A stretch of DNA of 64,000 bases from Tricholomella constricta (Eukaryota; Basidiomycota; Agaricomycetes; Agaricales; Lyophyllaceae), in assembly GCA_013368375.1 (NCBI GenBank), contig JAACJP010000003.1, positions 186,001 to 250,000 of the forward strand. Direction: 5' to 3'. Shown here piece after piece: positions 23,580 through 34,834 of this stretch (position 1 is the stretch's first letter; each line of letters opens with the position of its first letter). The notes under the pieces were generated by a model that was not told where the DNA came from, searched no databases, and saw nothing but the letters and a program-made list of their open reading frames with translations. The position numbers were made by a program, and so were the translations under genes.

Positions 23580-26514
23580 ATGCCCCCCAAGAATGCAAAT
23601 TCAAAGTCTCCAACGTACTTCGTCTCCCCCTCTCGACCTTTTTCTTCCTTGGCCTGACTTCTATCCTTTGCCCCAGTAAACCTGTCCGTCAACTTAAGAA
23701 AAAAGTCATGCTGTGCGTCACCCTTTTTTCATATTCTGTCACCTCACTGACTCATTGTCCTTCAGCGAGAAGGATGATATCTCTGGGTACGCCGGCTATC
23801 TTCACTCCCCTGTTAGGCTTAACTTTGTATCACAGTCTTATCAGCGAAGGCCTATCCAACCCCCCCCCCAGGTTGGTCTTTCTCCGTATTCCAATCCATG
23901 CTCATTCTTCGCCTCAGTACCATCAAAGTTCCTTCCTCGAGGGGCAAGCGCAAGCCGCCGCCTCCTCCTGAGTCTGACTCCGACTTGTATGCTTTCCTTT
24001 CCTCCCTTCCTTCTATGTACCCTCAGGCTCTTATAGGGAGATCATTGAAAGCCCATTTCAAGCCAACCAAAAAAAGCGCAAGCTTGGCGGTAATGCTGCT
24101 TCCCCCTCCGCTGAGCCCCTCGGACTTTCTTCTTCAATCGGATTGCCCGATAAACCCGCCACCCCCGCCGTCAGCTCACTTGTGTATGTCATCCTCTGCT
24201 GTCCCTATCCCTTGTTGGTCTCCTGCCTCACCGTGTTTACCAGGGGTGCATTGGACGTGGCATTTCTTGCCAATGCTTTACTTAATGATGGGCGTCCTGA
24301 CCAGGATAGCATCAGGTTTGTGTTGATTCATTATACAAAGTAACCTTTCTCTTATTTGCTCTCCTTTTAGTCGGGCTGGCCGTCCCGTGTAAGCTCCTCT
24401 GCCATCACATCTATCTCCCTCTCACTCACACGCTGTCTTAGCCGTTTGAGAGTAAAGTCTGAGAAGGCCCGCCAGTCCGAGTCACCGAACAAGGCTCCTG
24501 CTCCTGCTCGCACTCATGCTGAGCCTGTTAACCTCCCCAAGAAACCTGGTCGTTCTGTTCCGTGAGTGCCTGTCATGCTCTTCCACTTCCTCTTTTTTAT
24601 GTATTTTTTTAGAAAGAAAAAAAGCCTTCAACAAGTGAAAGCCGAGGCTTCTGCGGCCCTCAAGGCTTGGAAGGCTGCAGATGGGTAGGCTGTATTTCTT
24701 ATCTACAACAAACTTTTTTAACTTATTTGGCGCTGGTCCCTTAGCTCTCCTAACAAAGATGCTGATGGTACTCGCCCGCCTCCAGCTGATGGCATAGACA
24801 GTGCTGATTCTGATGATTCACTCCCTGAAGTATCCCAGTGCGTTTTACTTCTTTGCCTCATGATCTTATATAGCCTCCCAGCTGACCCTGTTACTCAGAT
24901 TGCTTGCCACCGCTTCTTCTCCATCTTTCAGACGTGTTATCCATCCTGCTCCAGCCTCAGATGAAGAGGAAGACAATAAGGCATCCGCCCCCTTCAATGA
25001 GTAGGTTTTCTTGCTTGTGACATGGTTTGTATGTTGTTCACTGTGTTCTGCTCGCTAGGCCTCCTCGTACTCCCGTGTCCAACTCATCGCGCCTAAACCC
25101 CTTCATTGATGATGAGGCTGTAGAGTCTGATACGGAGGTTCGTGCCTCTGATGAGGATGAGGGCATCTCCGCTGCTAGAGCTGGTGACAGCGACAGCGGC
25201 AGATCACAAGATGCCAACTCAGGCAATGATCTTGACGGTGTTTCGGATGATGGCTCCAATGTCGTCGAGTATTTCTCGTTCTTCTTCCTTCTATGATCCA
25301 CATTGATGATGATTTATGCATAGAGCTGAAGACGACCCGGATAAGGTCATGCAACCGTCTCTGTGGCATAAAAATCTGGCCACGACTTATCGTGACCTAC
25401 CCTTCCTTTCGTGAATGATCTCTATTGTCACCCCTTTCCACTAATAACGACTTACACCTTCTCAAAGCATTGTTCGCGACATCCAACCCTTCTCTAATGG
25501 GAACTTTGATATCGCCAGCAGCACCTTGAGGGTCTCAGTGGCAGATATGGCTTCCGCTATGAAGAGGGAAAACATCCGGTATGTGCACCGCCATCCTGCG
25601 CATGCTGGCTCTCTGTTCTTAATTTGTGTTCACTTTTGGAAGCTGCCTTGTTGCTGGCCTGACGTTTGTTCAGTCTGGCCAATTCATCAATACTGCCCGT
25701 ATCGACCCGCAGCTCCTGGACGTCGATCCCGCCTCGAGTCGCCTTCGTGTTGCCAGCTCCGGCGCACAGGCTGTTGGCGTCATGGTAGGTTTGGTTACAG
25801 AGTGTGCCCTGATTGAGGCTACCACAGGCGGCAACCAGCGGGCCCCGTATCGCTCTCACCGCATCACGATTGCTCCTGCTCCCCAAGAGTTCAGACGAGA
25901 TGTCTCCCTCTGGGGCGAACATCACCTGCTGAACTTTGGCTCCGTGATCAGAGGCCCATCTTCGGAGCTTGGGTTTTCTTTCTCAACATTGCCTGAGCGG
26001 AGAGGTCCCATGCCAGGTAGTGTTCCCGGTGCATAGCCCCCTTGTCTTCTCCTCCCTCCTGTTTCTCACCCTCTTATGTTGTCCAGGGTCTCCCGTCACC
26101 ACACCAAGGAAGTCCGTTGTGAACCTCCTCAAAGTATGCCAAACCTGTCAAGATGCCTTTCGTCTCCAAGAAGCCCTCTGCTGCCCAGTTTGGTCAGACC
26201 CCTGCCTTTGAGCAGCTTGGTGCGTCTTTTTGTCTTTTTCAACATGTTGTGGTCTCATATCCTCCTTTCCAGTTCCAATCTACGATGGCAGGGAGGGGTT
26301 TGGCGAAGCATTCAACTTCACTGATGAAGACTTCAAACGCCTCTCTAAATGGCCCACTTTCAAAGACAACAAACACGACATCCCCATTGACTCCGTGGTA
26401 GCTGTGGGCTACACCGTGGGCACTTACATGTCAAGTAACACCAGCCAGACTTACTTGTCATCAAACATACAGTTCGTCATCGTTCTCAGTGTCCCTACAG
26501 TTACCATCGGCTAG
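23580..26514 (+). CDS. Multi-exon hypothetical protein, agaric-type, next to the Helitron
   Basis: Start MPPKNANSKSPT at 23580, directly before a GT donor. About a dozen short exons give a Lys/Pro/Ser-rich, acidic N-terminal half (KRKPPPPPESDSD; KKKSLQQVKAEASAALKAW, a possible coiled coil; DDEAVESDTEVRASDEDEG). A compact C-terminal half includes FVQSGQFINTARIDPQLLDV, GVMVGLVTECALIEATT, and VPIYDGREGFGEAFNFTDED followed by AVGYTVGTY and QFVIVLSVP before the stop at 26512-26514. The layout resembles unnamed proteins repeated in mushroom genomes. The function is unknown and exon edges are approximate. It may travel with the Helitron just downstream. Confidence 0.55.
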
Positions 26515-26751
26515 GCATGTTCCTGCTCGCTGGGTATGTTGTTTTTTAAAGGCTGGCTGTTATTGAAGGCCTCGATTTGTTCACTGATGGCTTGGGCTGG
26601 GGTTGGTGTTATTTGGCAGGACATCTTGGCTACCTTTACCACTAGTTGATCTGTTTCTTGTTAGTGTCTTGTTCCCCATCATTCTGCCTCACGTATAGTT
26701 GTTTATTTTGGACACTCCAGCACCGCCCGCTCCCACATTAGTATACATTCG

Positions 26752-27129
26752 TTGCACAGGCTGTACCTTTTTTCATCATTGTCCACACAGCGTGCTGCAC
26801 AATATATTCTCTTTGTCAGCAACCAATTGTTCTCTCATAAATCTCTTGGCTTTCAAGTTGCGCGTGATATTGCAAAATGGAGCAAATATGACGAGCACAG
26901 CTGCACCTCCTTTGGCTGCTGCCCTCAGACGGTTCGCTCTCTGCAGGATAGCGTGGGCTTATTTATCGAATTCCCACAGAGCAAAGGCGACGAGTTTTTG
27001 AAGCGCACCATCTATACTGACTATCTCGGACAGAGGCATGCATCGTTGATATGGAGCATTGGAACACCTTGTAAGAACAGCAATCCTGCTGTACATAAAG
27101 TTTCGAGGCTGATCTTTACTTATGAGTAA
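26752..27129 (+). other. Unassigned open frame of about 112 codons
   Basis: From a plausible acceptor near 26789 the frame reads RAAQYILFVSNQLFSHKSLG and later HSCTSFGCCPQTVRSLQDS, ending at 27129. Composition looks coding, but I cannot name it and no partner exon is certain. It may be a 5' exon of the Helitron transcript or a gene fragment. Confidence 0.35.
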
Positions 27130-27245
27130 TTACGGCCGCCTTTATAATATGCCATAGAAACTTCTGGACCGATGTCGCGACATGTCACAAAATGTCTCTG
27201 TCAGTGCAATCCCACCACTTCTTTTTCAGGACCACTGCGAGAAGT

Positions 27246-27275
27246 CCATCCATCCATCCATCCATCCATCTATCC
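27246..27275. repeat. CCAT microsatellite
   Basis: Six perfect CCAT units followed by a CTATCC variant. Confidence 0.95.
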
Positions 27276-27479
27276 ACCTGGATTCTGAATCACGTGGACA
27301 ACTTCAACCTTCATTTGTTCTTCTTTTGCGCCTCTGCCTGAACCTTCACCATGCCTTCACGCAAGCCATTGCTACATACTTTGCGAGATGAAGTGTCAGC
27401 AATTTTCTGCCTGCTTCTCTGCGCCTTGCTTCCACTGCCATGTATACCACAGTTTTCACCTGCGTATGCTACTCGTTTA

Positions 27480-27965
27480 CGCTCACGTTTCTCACCAGTG
27501 CTGACCATGATTAGTAGATGCATGACATCTGTTGCAGCGCAGACGCGTCATTTATGCCCGACATTTCATACGTTATCTGATACAGTGCGCTCTTTTTTTG
27601 TCCACTGCTTCATCTCACCAGACGTTCGTCTTCTTAGTCAACATACTCGGCAGCTTCGCTGTACTACACTTGTGGTACATCATGGATGGCCTATCAGCAA
27701 TTGACATATGTACCTGAGGTATTCCTTGTGTACGTGCTACTCATTTTCTCTGATGTTTTCTTGCAATTTCTGACCGTGTTCTGTACGCCCAGTCCATCTC
27801 GTACTTTGCAAAGGCGTCTTTCATACCCGTTTTTAGATATGTTATCCGCTACCGATACAGTTCGCGCTGTTGTTATCTATTGCATCGACTCACTCTAACC
27901 TTTTTTCTTCTTAGACTACGTACTCCGCAGCTCCGCTGTACTACCCTTGTGGTGCATCATGGGTG
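27480..27965. repeat. Degenerate tandem duplication at the Helitron ORF 5' end
   Basis: The segment ending at about 27690 and the one ending at about 27965 match in order: a TGATACAGTGCGCTC/CGATACAGTTCGCGC block, then CTTCTTAG, then a block encoding TYSAASLYYTCGTSW (first copy) and TYSAAPLYYPCGASW (second copy). The second copy runs in frame into the large Helitron ORF. Confidence 0.7.
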
Positions 27966-30900
27966 ACCCCTGAGGATTCACCTGCCCTTTCAGGATACCA
28001 ATCGGGCTACATCAAAGCCTGTAAGCCTTCGGGTTACCATGTCTTCAGTGCTGGGCCTCTGCCTGTCAGCCTAAATGCCCATTCTCGGTATTCTGGGTAC
28101 ACAATATGCCAGTTTGCTACCCACAAGCCCCTGGTTGCTTACACCAGCCTTGAGCTTCATGCTAACCTTACTACCTGTATTGACTCGGTTGTTAACTGTG
28201 CCCTCCCACCTCCTCCTCACACCGTTGTACACGGTGTTGTTGTGCCTCCCCCATACATACTACAATTGTGTGCTAATCAACATCAGGATGTTCCTGTATG
28301 TTGTCTTTCATCCCCTTATGCTCGGGCCCGGCACGGTATATCTCTTCACTCTGTTTACTCTTTCAATTACCTGTTATGTGATATGTTGAGGTGCTTGATG
28401 CGTAGCCATGCCTCCCATGCACTCATCCGTCATTTCCGCACGTCTATTGACTGGTGTATCTGTGCATATTCCGTTCCACGAAGGGATGTCAGAATGACTT
28501 GCTTGGTCCTCCGCTGGTTAATGCAGCGTGGTTCGATGAGTAGGCATGATTTTCTGGCAGGTTTTGGACATCGACTGGTGTGGCGAGTCAAGGCCCACAC
28601 GCGGCGTGCTTTTTCCATTTTACCTGGCATGTATGTGTCGCGTCGCGCTGCTCCTGTCAACTTGCCGTGGTTGCTGTTGATTTCCAACTCCCTGTCAGTT
28701 TTTGGTTCGATCTGTAACTTGACGTCTTCCAGTCTCTTTAGTCAAACCTCCCCTCATCATGCTGCTGTACGAGCTTCTATCCAAACCTCATTTTCCCCAC
28801 CCATAGGAGGAGGGAAAGCAAAGACTTATGCTTTCACTGCGGAAGACCTAGATCTTTACTTGGCTGTTGGTCTTCCTGAATCGGAGAAACACTACACATT
28901 AAAATATGTAGACCACGTGAATAGCTGTGGTCTTTTGAATTATCCTCTCAGCGAAGGCTATGCACATGCTGATATGCCACTGCGCAACCTTCTGCCACAG
29001 CTTTCCATGACAAATATCATCAAGATCGCTCGGCTTCATGGTGTTGCTGTCAAACGAAGACCTTACCGGGAAGAGCTGCTTTCCTTGTTTACTGGGCATG
29101 ATTGTGTTTCATGTACACTGTATAAAACTGTCTTCATGGTCAACACTTCCAAAAAAACTAAACAGCTCAAGGAGTCCAGGGTTCCTGACTTTCCCTCCGA
29201 TTACGAGGACGATCCGACCCCTTTCCCTCCACCGCCCTTGGCTCCTGACCTTTGTCGTACAATCATCAAGGACTTCTGTGCAGAGTCTGATCCCAGCGTT
29301 CTTGAGGAAGCCGGTTGTGCTGTGTGTGGAAGACTGACTCCAGTTCATCTTTTAAGCCGACTTAAAGATATCAAACACATGCTTCACATATTGGAGGCTC
29401 CGGGTGTTACTAGAGTGGAACGTACAAAGCCTTCCCAACCAGTGCGGGAATACATGGGTCCTGTATTGGATTACTCCTGCAACCGTGTGTGTGATAACTG
29501 TAGGGGGCTTGTCAGAAATGGTAAAGTCCCTGAGTATGCATTGGCAAATGGTCTCTGGCTTGGTAAAGTTCCACAAGTCCTTTCATCATTGAACTTCATG
29601 GAGAAACTCTTGATTTCCCGTGTGAGGCATACATGCTGCTATGTCCGTGTTGCTTCTTCTGGCCGTCACAAGATTCGGGCTCATATGGTCGCCTTCGAAT
29701 CTCCAGTCCCGAAAATGTACAATATGTTGCCTCCTCCCATGGCGGACTTGGATGACGTGCTTGCTATTCTGTTCACTGGTCCATGTAGGCCGTCTGAGGA
29801 AGACATGAAACGTGACATGAAGCGTGTACCAGTTCTTGTACGGCGGAAGGCTGTCAGAGCTGCTCTCGAATGGCTGAGACTTAACCACCCTGATTATGAA
29901 GATGTAGGGATATCTGAGGTAAACTTGGAATCCTACCCAGAAGATTGCCCCCCTGTGTCTGTCGTCTACCAAGAGCGCCATACAAACAAAATAGCTGAGG
30001 CCACAAGTGTTCATGACAATGGTGAAGAAGAAGGCGTGGAGGCAGGCGATTGTCCTTTTGTGGTGCATGGTCTGATGGGAGAACAGCTTGGAGCTATCTC
30101 TGTCGATGAACTGAAAGGTATGGCATTAAAGCATTGGAAGTCAGGCGGAAAAGCCCTTCGTGTCGGATCATCTGGAAATCTGGAGTCGATCTATGACAAC
30201 CCAGACTTATATCCGCGAATGTTTCCATGGTTGTTTCCATATGGTTTGGGGGGCATCGGGTCGACACCCCTGTCCGACGCAAAACATAAGAAGCACCTAC
30301 TCATGTACCACGATAAGCGTTTTCAGACAGACCTCGCCTTTCCTTTTGCCGCCTTCAGCCATCAGCAGATAAAGGATGGTTCATCAGGTAGCTTTTTATG
30401 TGCAGAGGCTGCAAACTTCCATCAAATTACCGACCGTCTTCTCAATGTCAATCAGGACGTCCTCGAAGATCTTTCCAAAAGAATGGAAAGAGGAGATATT
30501 GTAAAGCCTCAAACTGAGGCCGAAAAGTCGTGCTTTCAAGTCATCAAAGACCTAGATCAAGTTGGCGGGAAGGTCAAGGGCTCTGTCGCGAGTAAGAAGT
30601 ACATGAGGAATGAGATATGGTCCCTCATTGCAAATCAAGGTGCTCCTTCGTGGTATATTACCTTGTCTCCTGCAGATTTATGCCATCCAATCTGTCTGTA
30701 TTATGCTGACAAGAAGGAGAGCTTTGACCCTATTTTGAGGTCAGGAGATGAGCGGTTCCGTCTCATTGCTCACAACCCCGTTGCAGCAGCTCGTTTCTTT
30801 GACTTCATGGTGAGACTTTTCATAAAGCATGTGTTGGGGTTCGGCTCAGATCATTCCGGCTTATACGGTGATACCTCAGCTTTCTATGGGACTGTAGAGC

Positions 30901-33900
30901 AGCAGGGTCGTCTCACACTTCATCTGCACCTTTTGCTATGGATTCGGAATGGACTTGCACCTGACGATGCCCGTAAACTCATCATGGACCCGTCCTCTCC
31001 ATTCCAGAGAGAGCTGGTGCAGTACCTTGAGGCTGCACACCAAGGTGAGTTCAATACTGGCACTATTGACGATGTACGCGCCGCCGTAGACGCTGCAGCT
31101 AAATCACCAGACTATAAAAAGCCAACAGAAACATTGCCTGAACCTCCCCCCAACCCGTGCTCTGATGATTGTGGTCAACCTCCATGTGGACAGTGCGATA
31201 AACTGGCAACCTGGTGGACACGATTCAAGTTTACCGTGGATGATCTTCTTTTGAAATCAAATGTGCACACATGTAGATCAACAGTCAACAAGGACGGCTC
31301 GAAAAGCAAAAAGAAGCAGTATGAGGGCTGTTTGGATAACAAATGGGGCACTTGTCGATCCCGATTTCCACGACCTATCTTTAAGCAAACCGAGGTAGAC
31401 CCTGCAACTGGATCTCTTCACATTAAGAAGCTTGAATCATGGATTAACACATTTTCATCGACTGTTACTTACCTTTTCCGCTGCAACACTGATGTTACGA
31501 GCATGCGTTCTGGCACCGCAATCAAGGGGGTCATGCATTATGTTACAAAATATGTCACCAAAACCTCCTTGAAAACGCACGTAATATTTGATACCGTTCG
31601 AACAATGTTTCGTAAGAATGCGGAGGTTGTGGGTGGCTCAGCTTCATGCACTGATAAGGCCAGGAAGTTGATGACGAAGATAGTCAATTGCCTTGGAGTC
31701 AAGACTGAAATGGGTTCACCTATGATCTGCATGTATCTTCTTCAGAACCCTGACCACTATACGAGCCACTCCTTCCGGACCTTCTACTGGCAAGATTTTG
31801 TCCGTGAGGCTATGTCTGCTTTCCCTGAGCATGCATCTAGTTCTCTTCACCCACCTGAGAAAGTGGTCCTGGTCAAGCGCAATGGGCGAGTGATTGGCCT
31901 CTCACACCTTTATGATTATGTTTATCGCGCTACTGAGCTAGAATCTATGTGCCTGTACGACTGGGTGGCAAGATTCCACCGAATCAAGGGCGATAATGTT
32001 ACTGACATGACAAGTGCACAGCATCTCAAGGTAGATGCAGAGGAAGACAAAGACATCTCTGAATGCAAAGTAGAGCACCACAATGGTGGTGAATGGCCTG
32101 AAGGCGGCGGTGGCCCTGCAGTAAAAAATAATAAAAAAAGGGCCAAGTCCACGATTCACGCTTTCCTTCCTGATCATCCCTTATCGACGACCCACAGCAC
32201 GGTCTGCGTAGATGCCAAGCATGGTGTGGTGCCCAATTTTGCAGGCCGTGCATTGCCTCGTCGGGATCAAGGTGACCGCGAGTACTATTGCGCTACAATG
32301 CTCACAATGTTCAAGCCATGGCGAAGCGGCCTAGATTTAAGGACAAAAATTGATGCTCCATTCAAGCCCGGCGGTCCCGATGAATCATATTCCTCCTGGG
32401 ATGAGGCATTTGTTGCAGCAAAGTTTTTACCCAGGCATGACACCTTGATCAAAAATTTTAACATTCAGTATGAGTGCATGGATGCCCAAGATGACTTCCA
32501 CGCGCAAATGAAAAAAGGTACAGTGCACTTGCCAGGATCTATGGACGCTCATATGTCTTATATCAGCAACTTTCAACAAGACCAGCAAATCGACGATTTT
32601 ACATTTGACGAGGCCAACATCGATTGCAATGAAATACTTGGATCTGTCGACTCGGCAAGAGGCCATTCAACCGTGATAGCAGAGATACAAAGTATGACTG
32701 GGATTATGAATGCTGAGGGATGGCGAGACCCACAACCTCAGTTACTTCCTGATGACACAGATTTATGTCCGACGGCCCCATTGATTGAGCAGCCTGGGAG
32801 TATGTGGAAGGCGTCCGTCGCCAAGAAGCGGGCTCTTATTCTGGATGAACGGGCAAGAAACTTGCCTGGTGGAAAAAAGCATTCTAAGAACCATGGTGAT
32901 CCAAATGTCGTCGAGATAGTGGACAAGTCTTACCTGAACAGGAAGTGCAAATCGGGAAAATGGGCCTCTACCATCGACAACCTCGTACTTGACTTTGGCT
33001 TGAACAAAGAGCAGTGCAGGGCATTCACAATTGTTGCCAACCATGCTGCAAATCCGGCATCTGAACAGCTGAAAATGTACATTGGAGGCATGGGGGGGAC
33101 TGGAAAGACACAAGTTCTGAAGGCATTGATGAAGTATTTTGATATGCGTAAAGAGACCCATCGCATCATTGTGGTGGCTCCGACGGGCACTGCGGCTTCG
33201 TTGCTAGGTGGCTCCACGTACCACTACATGTTTGGCATCTCAGATATTGATGGTCAACGAAATACCCAACTTGCGCAAGTAAAGACGCGGCTCACAGGAG
33301 TAGATTATGTTTTCTTTGACGAGGTTTCGATGTTGTCCTGCCGGGACCTCTACCGCATTAGTGCCAGACTCGCACATGTTTTGGGTGATGCTGACACTCC
33401 ATTTGGAGGAATGAACATGATTTTTGCTGGTGATTTTGCGCAGCTCCCACCTGCTATGGGCGGCGAAGCTATATCATTGTATAGTCGGACTGTTGGCGAA
33501 GGCGGAGTTTCTCTGCGAAATCAGGAAAGTGCCATCGGGAAAGCTCTTTGGCATCAGGTCACTACGGTGGTCATACTGCGGCAAAATATGCGCCAAAGCA
33601 TACAATCAGCGGAAGATACGAAACTAAGAAAGGCTCTTGAAAACATGCGGTACAAGTCTTGCACGCCTGAGGACCTCATCTTTCTGCGCTCCCGAGTCTC
33701 TAGCAAATCACCTGGAAAACCGTCTATAATCGACAAGGAGTTCAGAAATGTTTCAATCATCACTGGCCTTAATCGTGTCAAGGATGCTATCAATGGGATT
33801 GGCTCTGAAAGGTTTGCGAAAGAGACAAATCAGACGTTGACTCACTTTTATTCTGAGGATCTTATAACGCCACTGGAAGACGCTGATATTCGCAAACAAA

Positions 33901-34829
33901 GGTTGGCCGCAGGCGTCAGGGCCCGAGTGAAGAAGTCAATGCCATCGGAAAAGGATCAAATGGCTCTATGGGAGTCTCCACATTGCCGAAACAGTAAGCA
34001 TATACCTGGGAAATTGTCGTTGTGCATTGGTTTGCCTGTCATGCTTCGCCACAATGATGCCACTGAGTTGTGCATGACCCGCGGTCAGGAAGGCTTTGTG
34101 CATTTGTGGCAAGCATCCAAGGGTGCACATGGCCAAAGAATACTTGACACGCTGTTTGTGTGTCTGTTGAATCCCCCTAGACCGGTCGACATTGAAGGCT
34201 TACCGCAAAACGTTGTTCCTATCACAAGGTCTACTGTTTCGACCATGTGTTCCCTTCCTGATGACTCTGAGTTGAATGTTTCTCGCACGCAAGTTGAGGT
34301 CCTACCCAATTTTTCTATGACAGACTATGCCTCGCAGGGAAAGACAAGGAAGTCAAATGTCGTTCACTTGAATGAATGTCGGACGCACCATGGATACTAC
34401 ACAGCACTATCTCGTGGCGCTTCAGCAAGTGGAACTCTTATATTACAAGGCTTTGATAGCAATAAAATAACCGGGGAGGCGTCTGGGGCACTGCGTCAGG
34501 AATTTCGCGAACTCGAATTACTTGATAATATTACTTCCCTGCGTTATGAGGATAAGCTCCCTAAGGGTGTGTATGATGCCGATCGGAGAAATACCCTGAT
34601 AGACTCTTTTCGGGCATGCAAGGGTGCATTGTATATGCCTGCGTCCGTTCATCATGCGATTAAATGGAGTAAATCTGATCCATTCTTAGAATGGGTCCTA
34701 CAGGACGTGCAATGGGAGATCGTTACTAAGGATTCCGCCGAATCAGCAATTGCACCAAAACCTCCTTTGTTCCGGCTAGAGGTACCATTCCGCTTTCTCA
34801 ACAGCATGGTGCACAAGACGCCGGCCTAA
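27963..34829 (+). CDS. Helitron Rep/helicase protein
   Basis: An open frame of 2288 residues, unbroken. The first about 270 residues are unassigned. Then comes a DUF6570-like region (CAVCGRLTPVHLLSRLKDIK; CDNCRGLVRNGKVPEYALAN, about 29310-29560). The Helitron_like_N/Rep domain follows (FPWLFPYGLGGIG, about 30224), with the HUH motif in GRLTLHLHLLLWI (about 30907-30945) and the tyrosine motif in HYVTKYVTKTSLKTH (about 31537-31580). The PIF1-type helicase has Walker A GGMGGTGKTQ (about 33085-33115), PTGTAASLLGG, Walker B DYVFFDEVSM (about 33303-33335), GDFAQLPP, and motif VI-like ASQGKTRKSNVVHL...YTALSRG (about 34330-34420). This makes the element capable of rolling-circle transposition. The ORF may begin earlier through short exons (a candidate ATG at 27351, MPSRKPLLHTLRDE, then a GT). 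Confidence 0.93.
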   Translation: MTPEDSPALSGYQSGYIKACKPSGYHVFSAGPLPVSLNAHSRYSGYTICQFATHKPLVAYTSLELHANLTTCIDSVVNCALPPPPHTVVHGVVVPPPYILQLCANQHQDVPVCCLSSPYARARHGISLHSVYSFNYLLCDMLRCLMRSHASHALIRHFRTSIDWCICAYSVPRRDVRMTCLVLRWLMQRGSMSRHDFLAGFGHRLVWRVKAHTRRAFSILPGMYVSRRAAPVNLPWLLLISNSLSVFGSICNLTSSSLFSQTSPHHAAVRASIQTSFSPPIGGGKAKTYAFTAEDLDLYLAVGLPESEKHYTLKYVDHVNSCGLLNYPLSEGYAHADMPLRNLLPQLSMTNIIKIARLHGVAVKRRPYREELLSLFTGHDCVSCTLYKTVFMVNTSKKTKQLKESRVPDFPSDYEDDPTPFPPPPLAPDLCRTIIKDFCAESDPSVLEEAGCAVCGRLTPVHLLSRLKDIKHMLHILEAPGVTRVERTKPSQPVREYMGPVLDYSCNRVCDNCRGLVRNGKVPEYALANGLWLGKVPQVLSSLNFMEKLLISRVRHTCCYVRVASSGRHKIRAHMVAFESPVPKMYNMLPPPMADLDDVLAILFTGPCRPSEEDMKRDMKRVPVLVRRKAVRAALEWLRLNHPDYEDVGISEVNLESYPEDCPPVSVVYQERHTNKIAEATSVHDNGEEEGVEAGDCPFVVHGLMGEQLGAISVDELKGMALKHWKSGGKALRVGSSGNLESIYDNPDLYPRMFPWLFPYGLGGIGSTPLSDAKHKKHLLMYHDKRFQTDLAFPFAAFSHQQIKDGSSGSFLCAEAANFHQITDRLLNVNQDVLEDLSKRMERGDIVKPQTEAEKSCFQVIKDLDQVGGKVKGSVASKKYMRNEIWSLIANQGAPSWYITLSPADLCHPICLYYADKKESFDPILRSGDERFRLIAHNPVAAARFFDFMVRLFIKHVLGFGSDHSGLYGDTSAFYGTVEQQGRLTLHLHLLLWIRNGLAPDDARKLIMDPSSPFQRELVQYLEAAHQGEFNTGTIDDVRAAVDAAAKSPDYKKPTETLPEPPPNPCSDDCGQPPCGQCDKLATWWTRFKFTVDDLLLKSNVHTCRSTVNKDGSKSKKKQYEGCLDNKWGTCRSRFPRPIFKQTEVDPATGSLHIKKLESWINTFSSTVTYLFRCNTDVTSMRSGTAIKGVMHYVTKYVTKTSLKTHVIFDTVRTMFRKNAEVVGGSASCTDKARKLMTKIVNCLGVKTEMGSPMICMYLLQNPDHYTSHSFRTFYWQDFVREAMSAFPEHASSSLHPPEKVVLVKRNGRVIGLSHLYDYVYRATELESMCLYDWVARFHRIKGDNVTDMTSAQHLKVDAEEDKDISECKVEHHNGGEWPEGGGGPAVKNNKKRAKSTIHAFLPDHPLSTTHSTVCVDAKHGVVPNFAGRALPRRDQGDREYYCATMLTMFKPWRSGLDLRTKIDAPFKPGGPDESYSSWDEAFVAAKFLPRHDTLIKNFNIQYECMDAQDDFHAQMKKGTVHLPGSMDAHMSYISNFQQDQQIDDFTFDEANIDCNEILGSVDSARGHSTVIAEIQSMTGIMNAEGWRDPQPQLLPDDTDLCPTAPLIEQPGSMWKASVAKKRALILDERARNLPGGKKHSKNHGDPNVVEIVDKSYLNRKCKSGKWASTIDNLVLDFGLNKEQCRAFTIVANHAANPASEQLKMYIGGMGGTGKTQVLKALMKYFDMRKETHRIIVVAPTGTAASLLGGSTYHYMFGISDIDGQRNTQLAQVKTRLTGVDYVFFDEVSMLSCRDLYRISARLAHVLGDADTPFGGMNMIFAGDFAQLPPAMGGEAISLYSRTVGEGGVSLRNQESAIGKALWHQVTTVVILRQNMRQSIQSAEDTKLRKALENMRYKSCTPEDLIFLRSRVSSKSPGKPSIIDKEFRNVSIITGLNRVKDAINGIGSERFAKETNQTLTHFYSEDLITPLEDADIRKQRLAAGVRARVKKSMPSEKDQMALWESPHCRNSKHIPGKLSLCIGLPVMLRHNDATELCMTRGQEGFVHLWQASKGAHGQRILDTLFVCLLNPPRPVDIEGLPQNVVPITRSTVSTMCSLPDDSELNVSRTQVEVLPNFSMTDYASQGKTRKSNVVHLNECRTHHGYYTALSRGASASGTLILQGFDSNKITGEASGALRQEFRELELLDNITSLRYEDKLPKGVYDADRRNTLIDSFRACKGALYMPASVHHAIKWSKSDPFLEWVLQDVQWEIVTKDSAESAIAPKPPLFRLEVPFRFLNSMVHKTPA

Positions 34830-34834
34830 AACGA

